Positions 56,366-64,000 of a stretch of DNA of 64,000 nucleotides are shown here, in pieces. The position numbers and the translations under genes are program-made. The notes below the pieces were generated by a model. The model searched no databases, had not been told where the DNA came from, and saw only the letters and a list, made by a program, of their open reading frames with translations. The number at the start of each line of letters is the position of its first letter. The first letter of the stretch is position 1. Source of the stretch: Aphelenchoides besseyi (Eukaryota; Nematoda; Chromadorea; Rhabditida; Aphelenchoididae); the NCBI GenBank assembly GCA_024699855.1, contig JAMPIQ010000002.1, forward strand, positions 620,001 through 684,000, given 5' to 3'.

Positions 56366-56937
56366 TCACTGGTAAACGTAGCATTCTATTCCCACATAAA
56401 TGTATCCATTCTGTTGAGCCAATTGTATCTCATCTTCGTAGATGGTGTAGAAATCGTCTAGAAATTGAGATTGTTGTAAATTAAATGGTTACCTGTTCGA
56501 AGTGCATTACTAAGGTGATAAAGTGGAAGCAATCCACAGCCGGGAGTTGTCGAGCAATATCCCTGATTAGCTTCACTTATATAACCCATTGTCAAGTGGG
56601 TAATTACTTCGTTTCTGTCGGTTGTGTAGAAGTGATTACCTGTAATTTAAATGCTAGTAATTATTCAAGAACCTACTATACAGAAAACTCCACATTCTGT
56701 ATATCTGAGTGAGATTCGGACAATGAAAGTTGTTCGTTGTTGCAACAAAACCCATGGAATCTGCAATATCAAAACATCAATTGGTAAACTTCCATCACAC
56801 CTTCTTTTATCCAACCAATGATCGCAGCACCGTCGTGTTCACTGGCACTGATCGTATAGAAATGATCAGTAAGTAAATATTGAGTCGCTTTCTGATTCTG
56901 ATTGCCGATGATATGCAATTTTGATGAAACGTTTATT
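56366..56937 (-). CDS. DUF5648-like repeat protein (5' end unresolved)
   Basis: Visible exons encode repeats of the DUF5648 type, whose hallmark is HFYTTxxxExxxxxxxGYxxEG. First unit: TDHFYTISASEHDGAAIIGW. A GTGTGATGG...TTGCAG intron gives DSMGFVATTNNFHC. Second unit: NHFYTTDRNEVITHLTMGYI, then CGLLPLYHLSNALRT. After GTAACC...TTCTAG, third unit: DDFYTIYEDEIQLAQQNGYI, ending at TGA 56366. DUF5648 units are found in secreted proteins, often of bacteria and fungi as well as some animals; the biochemical role is unknown. Upstream exons with a start and signal peptide were not identified; an acceptor (TTATTTTAG) lies at 56938. Confidence 0.65.
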
Positions 56938-57538
56938 CTAAAATAAACTTTTGTCAATCGCTATGTTCTTAAATTGCAAATTTATTTATAAGAATTTGAG
57001 TCGAGCAAAAGACACCAACAATTACTCTGAGACCCTCAGCTTTAGAATTTCATGTCGGTTCACAAGGTCGTTTGACAGGACTGAACGATCGTGTAAATTT
57101 GATTGTTTTCCAGATGTTCGAAAAAAAATAATGAGAAGATAGTTGTTGAATCTTGCCGACTGTAATCTCACAATATGGTCTAGAACTCGGGTATCATACT
57201 TTTGAAGTACACTCCTATAAAGCCGACCCTTTTGCAATGTTCCTGTCGTGAATTCAGAAAAGAGTTTCGGCTATGGTCGGAACTTTGCCCCTAAATCCCC
57301 GACTTGAAAGATGTTAGGTTTTAAGAACTTTAGTATTTGATAAGAACCAAAAACTTGTGTGATTTTAAGAATTTTGGTCACATGCTAATCCCTGAACAAT
57401 GTTGATTCGAACGGTTAATCGCTTATTTACGAAAACTTTCGTTTATAAGCTTGGAAAGCTTATTCAACGTTTTCAGTGACAATTCGAAATAGCGACTATT
57501 TTAACTTTTATTTCCCTTCTGAATATTGAGAGGACTGA

Positions 57539-57787
57539 ATGGACGAGAAGGCGATGAAAACAGAAGATAAAAACGCTCCAAAACAACGAATGGTCGGTAG
57601 TAAGGATACCGCAGAACTACATTGTAATAAAGATTATGTTTCCAATCGATCTCCAAATTCTTCACATCCATGTGTTGTCAATCAGAACAAAGTTAAGAGT
57701 CCAATAATTGGTTGTAAACTGTGGAAGAAGTCTGGAGAAGTTGTGAGAGACGATCAGAGCTTGTTCCAAGAATATTTGTTGCGGTAA
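57539..57787 (+). CDS. hypothetical ORF, 82 codons
   Basis: ATG 57539 to TAA 57787, polar and Lys/Asn/Ser-rich with four Cys. No family recognised and no introns. Possible small gene. Confidence 0.3.
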   Translation: MDEKAMKTEDKNAPKQRMVGSKDTAELHCNKDYVSNRSPNSSHPCVVNQNKVKSPIIGCKLWKKSGEVVRDDQSLFQEYLLR

Positions 57788-57879
57788 GGATGGCAAACAG
57801 ATCTGCCTCTGTGTTCATTTGAACATTTTTAGTTCTCTAAACGTTTGACTGTGAAGGGAAGTTTGCTAGCAAAGAGAGT

Positions 57880-58239
57880 TTATTTTCGACCATAGTAATA
57901 ATAACCGTAATAGCCGTTGAATCGGCTGTTTACACACTTGCAACAGGTCTTTGGGCACCTGAAAAGCCAGAGTCAATTCAGAGATTACTACCTTACATTT
58001 GAGTCATGAACGTGGTCCAGTTGTTGTCTCTGTTGCACCAATTGAACGATTGGGGGCAATCGGAGGTGCCGTCCAGTTTGGTCGAGTCCTTGCACTCATT
58101 TTGATCTCAAATATGAGACTGAGAGCTTGAGAGGAAACTTACTGTTGACAGCGGGATTGAAGTTTTGGGTGCCAGTCATTTGTCCTCGAACAACCACAAG
58201 GCAAATGAAGAGAATCGAAACAAAAAGAAGAGACTTCAT
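57880..58239 (-). CDS. small secreted ShKT-domain peptide
   Basis: ATG 58239 begins a signal peptide (MKSLLFVSILFICLVVVRG). Three exons with introns GTAAGTTTCC...ATTTGAG and GTAAGGTAGT...TTTCAG. The mature region carries six cysteines in ShKT spacing (CKD...DCP...WCN...MCPKTCCKC) and a Gly/Tyr-rich tail, ending at TAA 57880. Single ShKT domains are common in nematode secreted proteins, where they are usually structural or linked to proteases or ion channels; nothing here indicates a toxin role. About 93 residues. TATA box 30-40 bp upstream. Confidence 0.75.
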
Positions 58240-58269
58240 TTAGCTTTAAATTTGCGATTCAAAGTTTCT

Positions 58270-58277
58270 TTTTATAT
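58270..58277 (-). promoter_or_regulatory. TATA box of the ShKT gene
   Basis: GATATAAAAA on the minus strand, about 32 bp before ATG 58239. Confidence 0.5.
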
Positions 58278-58523
58278 CCATTAATAAAGTTGACAAACAG
58301 TTTCAGGTTGTTGATTCAACTGTCAGAGACTTCCAATTAGAGTTGATTCGAAGATCGCAGGGCATATTGAAGACAAACAAACTGTGAAGATTTTGCAAGT
58401 GTTTATTTCCGCTTCACAATTTCTATAATGATCATGAGTAAGCGACCGCCGAATTTCGACTCATCGAAATGATTGTTTTCGAACGGAAGAATTCGAATTG
58501 TTTCAAACAGAAGACCTCCGCTT

Positions 58524-59588
58524 ATGAAGATGTGTAAACACAAGTGGATGATCGAGGGCACAAGAACGTGGTCGGTTTTCGAACCTGTGGAGTTTTGGAC
58601 GACTTTCGATCAGATCCCGACCAGCGACTTCTTCGAGTTTTCGTTCATTCCGAAGGCCCAGTTTCGATTCGCTCTGAAGTCGCACGTCAACTCGGTGCTA
58701 ACCGTTTGTTTGTTGTGTGATGGCGAGATCGAAGTCGAGGATTTCGAGTTCTTTCTGTGGGTCAAACAAAATGATCTCATCTGTGGATCTAAAGGTAAGT
58801 AGTGGATCGATTGATACTAACGAATGTGTTTAGAGAGAGACCGATTGAGGTTCACAGAGGACTGAACTTTCGACGATACTCAAACGATTTGATCCAAATG
58901 TTCTGCAAAGTCGTAACCAAGAAATGTCACTTCTGTGCTCCGGTTGGATGTCTGGAAACGAACTCTCTTTCTCAAACCACCACTCTAGCAGTCGAAGGAG
59001 ATCCATCGTTGGACTCCAAAATTCTGTGGAAACTGCAGAAGGAAAACAAACTCACGGACTTTTGTTTGAAAGCAAGTGAAACAAGGATTATGGTCCACAG
59101 GAATGTTTTGGCCATAAGATCGAAGTTCTTTGCTCGTTGGTTTGAAGAGAATCCCGAAAAACGAGAGTACTCACTTGAGAACGCGAGTTCCGAAGCCGCG
59201 AAGTCACTGGTTGATTTCGTTTATTTGGGACAAACTCTCAACTCCGATCGATTGTCCGAAGAGCAGTTCGAAAAGATCTACGAGCTTTCGGTTCGATTCT
59301 CGATTTTCAGACTACACGTAAGATCCCTCGTTTGTGGTCGTAATCGGAAATCTTCAGAGACATTTTTTGGAGGTGATCAAACGTCAACTTTCGATGAACA
59401 ATGCGGCCGATCTTTTGGTTTTGGCGGTCGGGAACGACGACAAACAGTTGATCGAGATGGTCGTTGAGTTCGCGGAGAAGAGCGGCGGCAAAGGAGAACT
59501 TCTGTTGTCTGATTTGTTTATGGAACTGCTCACAAAAGACCTTAAATTCTACAAAAAGATCGTTGAATGTCTGCGGTCTCGACAATAA
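58524..59588 (+). CDS. BTB/POZ domain protein with MATH-like N region (BTB2)
   Basis: Paralogue of BTB1. ATG 58524 (MKMCKHKWMIEGTRTWSVFE) opens an N-terminal domain reminiscent of MATH (WTTFDQIPTSDFFEFSFIPK, CLLCDGEIEVEDFEFFLWVK). The first intron is GTAAGTAGTG...TTTAGAG. The BTB domain has KILWKLQKENKLTDFCLKAS, IMVHRNVLAIRSKFFARWFE, SLVDFVYLGQTL and LSVRFSIFRLH. A 40-nt intron (GTAAGATCCC...CTTCAG) leads to RHFLEVIKRQLSMNNAADLL and VVEFAEKSGGKGELL, ending at TAA 59588. The intron position after the LH dipeptide is identical to BTB1. Nematode MATH-BTB (BATH) proteins recruit substrates to Cul3. A start further upstream is possible. Confidence 0.8.
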
Positions 59589-60211
59589 ACGTTTTGTGAG
59601 GGGATACTGGGGAGTAGGAGTGTAGTGCCGGCGCTTAGCGATCGATCGAGACGAGTTTCGTTCACTCGAATGTTCATCAAAAAGCTGACGAATTGAAGCC
59701 AACGGCTTAAAAAATACGTTTCAATTGTTGTCGAAGTGCTTCGCCCTCGCGTGATAGTATACTTCTTAATTGGAAATCAAATTTAATCTCTTAATCAACA
59801 GTCACACATTTAGTTATCATCCAATATGATGTTTTTATTTGCTCTTCTACGTCAAGTTTTGATCGTTGTCATGAGTTTAAAGTCAAACGTGCGTATCAAA
59901 AAATATCTTAAGTTCTAAGACGTGTATGAACAGAAATCGCCGAACCCACAAAATGATGTCTAGCCTCCTTAAACGTTCACTATCGATCATTTCGTGGGAT
60001 ATTTTGGTCGAGAAATGACGAATTTCATCGATGACTCATGTTCTTTGTCTCAAAATATGAGGGTTCGAATAGATAAGAACCCGTCAGCAATTAACTTTAT
60101 TCTCGAGTTTGTGGTCTCGAAATTCAAAGCAAAGCGATTACCACACCCTAAAGCAGGAAAGTTAAATGCATGCTTTAAAAACACTGTACATTTCTTTACA
60201 CGATCGTAACA
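59589..60211. other. intergenic, no gene seen
   Basis: A 71-codon ORF at 59994-60209 has no recognisable character. Nothing else seen. Confidence 0.35.
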
Positions 60212-61739
60212 ATGGACGGCCTTCTAACGCATCTTTTCATTTCAGTGACCACATGGTCATATCTGCCAACTGTCTTCTACATCAATGAAATCCCGAAACA
60301 ATACTGTTCAGCGTATTTCGGAAATCCGTTCAATCCGTTTGTTGTGAATAGAATTCGAGTGCCAGAACCTAGAACCGAGAAAGAATGGCCAACTGATTGC
60401 CAATCGATTCATCAACGTTCCAACTTCCAAACCAGCGATTTGTATCCTGAAGAAGCCGATTTTCCGATCGCTATTGCTCGTGCAGTTTTCATGGTTAACT
60501 TTGCAGCTCGGTTCTTTCATTTGTCTTTTTAGGACTACCATTTTATTGAATTGGATCTTGGAGCCATGTACTCACCTCACAATTTCTATTGTTATGCTCT
60601 TGATTCAAAATCTTCACCACTTTTTCATCAACGAATGCGATCACTAGCCAACTGTTTCCCGAATGTCTTCCTCACTGATCACGAGCTTCCATTGGACTCT
60701 GATGGCCACAACATGAACTCCGCACATTACCAATGTATGTTGAAATTGGCCGACTACAAATGGAAATACTTGGTCCTACTTCAGGTAGTTTTCATTGGTT
60801 TCTTTTCAATTGCTGCGTTTAGAATCACGATGTTCCGCTGAAAACGAATCAGGAGCTCATTCAGATTTTCAAGTGGTTCAACGGCACCAACGATGTTGCA
60901 GCCGCCAAAGTCGATGATAATCGAATTAATCCGAAAGCTAACTGGACGTTTGCGGCGATGAATTTGTTCAAAAACCGTTGAGTTTTCGTTGACAACCGTT
61001 TGATTTGTTCGTTTGAAGAAAGTCGAAATTTTTTGCTACACCACGGTTATCCGCCGATTCTGCCGCTGACTAAATCAATGGTCTTTGTTTCGTTGTCACG
61101 TGAAATGGTCGATTTCCTGATCAACGAAATCAATTTGCCAAATGTGATCAACAATTTCGAATGGAAAGCCTACGGAGTTGATGAGCAGTTAATTAGCTCG
61201 TTGAATGCCGCCGATGCAGTTGACGTACCCGGCGGTTATACTCGTCACTGCTACGAAAAGGGATCTTACAGTTTGCAGATAACAAAGTGAGTTGACAATC
61301 TTTTGATAATTGTGAATGCCCTTCAGATTCATGTTGGATTTCGATATGTTCTGCAGTCACAAACTTAAACGACATTACGTTTGTGTTATTGGCCTTGAAC
61401 ATTTGGGTATTTTGCGGCATCGACCGGAGCTTTTCGCCAACAAAATGATGCCCAACGTCGATTACAATGCGATCAGATGTTGGTACGAAGAGCTGAGACG
61501 ACGCACACATTTGGATCGTGGACTGCACCGATTGAACTCGTTTGTTTACTTGAACTTGCCTCACGTATGTTCATTGATCGGCGATAACTTAGTAGTTTGG
61601 TTTTCAGGTTCGTTTCAATCGTGAACGTCGATCCGAGAATTTTACTTTGACTGACTTTACTTGTGAATCAAACACACGAATTGTCACTTGGAGCCTGTGG
61701 TTTCTTCTTTGGCCTCTTTGTTATTTTGTTTTGGATTAA
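60212..61739 (+). CDS. core-2/I-branching-type glycosyltransferase (GT14, Branch domain)
   Basis: Type II Golgi GlcNAc-transferase-like protein of the nematode-expanded GT14 family. ATG 60212. The catalytic region has TDCQSIHQRSNFQTSDLYPE, EADFPIAIARAVF, DYHFIELDLGAMYSPHNFYC, CFPNVFLTDHELPLDSDGHN, and WKYLVLLQ joined by a 38-nt intron to NHDVPLKTNQELIQIFKWFN. This is the characteristic LQNHD-x-x-x-KTN motif. Later: VDVPGGYTRHCYEKGSYSLQ and LGILRHRPELFANKM. Introns are 36-45 nt; frames agree. In the straightforward model the protein ends at TAA 61739. A different frame (61663-61851) encodes a TM-like ACGFFFGLFVILFW plus a basic tail, so an alternative 3' exon is possible. AATAAA near 61900. 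Confidence 0.8.
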
Positions 61740-61859
61740 ACGGAAACCAATAAAACAATCTATCCGACGCGTTTTTTCAACAAACTTAACTTACGGGTCT
61801 TTTGACGATTCCCGTGGTTTGCAAAGCCAAAGAAGATCGTTAAAAGTTTGAGCGCACGT

Positions 61860-62256
61860 TCATTCCAATTTTTATGTTTGCTTGAAATGTAATCAAACAT
61901 AAATAAAGATGTCTGCAACACTAACGAGTTCTTGAGCATGAACCTGCGATAAGATGTTCTATTGCAAAAAAGACTCCAACAAAGATACTGCACCTTATTC
62001 TTTGTGTCGGTTCGTTTCGAGCATAAGATGCACACTGTAGTTTCGGTTTATGGAACATTCAGGTGAAGCAATTGAGTTTCAACTGTTTATTTCTTGGTAA
62101 GATCGAACACGGGATAAGCTTTTATAACTCAAAGACGTCTATTTCAACCGACTGCTTTTGAAAGAATCACTAACGAAAAGCAGTTTAACTAACTTCACCA
62201 ACAAAAGCGTCCACAAAATATGTTATCGGGTTGTACAAAGGTCGAAAGTGAAAGTA
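61860..62256. other. intergenic between convergent genes
   Basis: Nothing recognised apart from probable polyA signals. Confidence 0.35.
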
Positions 62257-63480
62257 TCACAAAGTTCCGGAATTGAACGAATTTCGAACTCCCGAATTTG
62301 TTTGAATTGACGGCGTGATTATGTTTTCCTGCGACAGCGTAATCGGCCATGTGCCACGAGTTATAAATGTTTTTGCCATTAGACAAATGCGAAGAATATG
62401 AGTTCGCAACGTGGGATTAACTGAAATGTAAATCAACGGTGGTGCTCCTTGACTGAGCAGATAGAAGGTTGAGGTCTAGAAACAAGCTAGTTGTCGGAAA
62501 GATCCGGAAACTCACGATAACGATAAAATACTCGTTCTGAAAAAACTCTAAAAACTGAATCAGAACATAGCTCAAAGACGCTATGAAGTGAATTAATCCG
62601 ACGAGCACGACTTGAATGTAAATCTGAGGCGAGAAAGTTTATTGTCGAATTGCGATCACTCACTCGTTTGTCCCGATGGACGGCCGTTCGCACTTCGTTG
62701 GATGCCGAACGGGTAGCACGAAGATACAAGAAAATAAGCATTGCGTAGATTAGGGATTCGGTGCAACAGACGAAAAGATTGTTCGTGGCATGTGGCACAC
62801 TTTTGTAACGTTCGCCAAGATCTTGAAAATAACCAAAATGTGGATTGTAAAGATAGGACATAAGTATTGAAGTGAAGATTGGTGGGACGGTAAATGTGAA
62901 CATGTAGAAGGCGAGAAGCAACGGTATACACATCCACAGAATTATACACCAACCACCGAAAATGGTTTCGGCAAGATGTCGTTTGTACAAAACGAGACAT
63001 CGATTAATTCCGAGAATTTGACTTGTCGATGTTGATGCGATCCATGCACCTGAAGTGCCGGTTAGTTGGAAGCATAGTCGAGAACCTACCCGTAGCCGTG
63101 CATCCGGCGAAATAAACGATGGTCGAAGTATTTGGAGAGCAGAATACGATGCCCCTTAGTGTTCCGATTCCAACCATTAATCCGCTCGTTTGAAGTCCGA
63201 TCAAATGAGAACAACCGAGCAGAATCATGAACTGATAAGACGCTTGTTTTCGTTGTTCTATGGTCAACATTGCTATTATGCAAACGATGTAAAGAAACTT
63301 AAAAAGCCCAATTAGAAGCTTCAGCCGAACCACACTTACGAAGAAAGTCGAATACAAGGACAGAAAGAAAACACCCCAATAGGGATGTCGACGACTCTCG
63401 ACTGGAATCTTTTCGATGTCATAGAACGAACAGTTATACAGGGTCTCGTACTTTTGCTTATCGAACAGCAACACCTCCAT
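62257..63480 (-). CDS. serpentine receptor class T (SRT) chemoreceptor
   Basis: Second SRT gene. ATG 63480 (MEVLLFDKQKYETLYNCSFY; the YNCS motif is shared with the first SRT at 9889). Exons are joined by introns GTAAGTGTGG...TTTAAG, GTAGGTTCTC...CTTCAG, GTGAGTGATC...CCTCAG and GTGAGTTTCC...TTCTAG. Motifs: ESRRHPYWGVFFLSLYSTFF, ASYQFMILLGCSHLIGLQTS, ILGINRCLVLYKRHLAE, TVPPIFTSILMSYLYNPHFG, NNLFVCCTESLIYAMLIFLY, and STFYLLSQGAPPLIYISVNP in TM7. The C-terminal tail ends NSFNSGTL at TGA 62257. About 350 residues, intact. It has at least one more intron than the first SRT copy. Confidence 0.9.
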
Positions 63481-63519
63481 TGTCAATGCGAAGAATGACT
63501 TGATATCTTTCTATCAAAT

Positions 63520-63529
63520 CTTTATATAA
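63520..63529 (-). promoter_or_regulatory. TATA-like box of the second SRT gene
   Basis: TTATATAAAG on the minus strand, about 40 bp before ATG 63480. Confidence 0.45.
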
Positions 63530-63534
63530 CAACA

Positions 63535-64000
63535 GAGCTTCAATGTTAAGATTGAACTTTCTACGCCCATTAAGCGACTGCATTTTTTAGGTCGTGAACT
63601 TAAAGAAATAAAAAATTGATGTATTTTTTCACTTCGACTTTGTCGAATTACGATTCTAGACGCACAGAAATGGAATACGAAATAAGCGAACGGTAAAGGT
63701 TAGGATTTAAACTTTCGAGTTGGACGACTCGAGAAGTTGAAATCACCTGTCAAATCACTAGAACGTCAAAACTAAAGGCTAATTTAGTTTCATTTAATGT
63801 CGAGAATTAGCGAAACTAATATGTGAGTTCCAATTGACGTCAAGAAGGCCTTCAAACCGTTTGTTCCAATTGCGTAGATTCACGGCATCAACGTTCGCAG
63901 TGTCGTAGGTTGTAGATCCCAAAGGATCATGTTCAGTTGGTCGCTAATTGCATCGAAAATTGAAAGCTCATCAATTTGAAGATGCACAGAAACATTTGAG
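63535..64000. other. no gene seen at the right edge
   Basis: AT-rich, no supported ORF. Confidence 0.35.

Noticed and set aside
57880..58239. Toxin gene
   Set aside because: The ShKT domain is very common in harmless nematode secreted proteins; nothing in the sequence supports a toxic function.

Overview
The window is nuclear DNA from a rhabditid-type nematode. Protein-coding genes are split by many very short introns, mostly 36-46 nt, that begin GTGAGT/GTAAGT and end TTTAG/TTTCAG. The gene content is nematode-typical: two SRT serpentine receptors, one STR-superfamily receptor, KIN-16-like receptor tyrosine kinases, BTB and F-box proteins, a GT14 branching-type glycosyltransferase, a ShKT peptide, and NHX, SULP and PEPT transporters. 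A probable spliced-leader acceptor lies 3 nt before the NHX start codon. I cannot name the species. All exon structures below were read by eye from reading frames and splice sites.

Layout. 1-5 kb is gene-poor, with one small Cys-rich gene. 5.0-9.4 kb holds an Na+/H+ exchanger and two small secreted proteins on the + strand. 9.9-11 kb is an SRT receptor. 11.3-15.4 kb is gene-free and AT-rich. 15.4-35.7 kb is a multigene cluster. It contains six loci of a secreted pepsin-like family whose catalytic Asp motifs are degraded (A, B, C, D, E, F), plus one locus of a more conventional pepsin-like sequence fused head-to-head to C. It also holds two related receptor kinases, interrupted by a two-TM pseudogene, a SulP transporter, tRNA-Arg(TCG), an STR receptor and a dead pogo/Tigger transposase. 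36.9-39.5 kb holds a tartrate-resistant-type purple acid phosphatase and a secreted Cys-rich protein. 41.3-44.2 kb is a peptide/proton symporter. 44.5-49.3 kb has a small Gly/Tyr-rich peptide, uncertain ORFs and a BTB gene. 49.3-54.2 kb is gene-free. 54.2-63.5 kb has an F-box protein, a DUF5648-like protein, a ShKT peptide, a second BTB gene, a GT14 enzyme and a second SRT receptor.

Two results stand out. First, three gene-free stretches carry a strand-polarised CGGAA motif, roughly every 50-200 bp. The largest (49.9-53.6 kb) has 31 copies on + against 4 on -. No annotated feature explains this, and it could be an array of short-RNA promoters or another oriented element. Second, the cluster shows a duplicated block made of a pseudo-aspartyl-protease and a receptor kinase. 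The A/kin1 block is intact. The F/kin2 block carries nonsense codons and frameshifts in both genes, yet kin2 keeps a 78-bp stretch identical to kin1.
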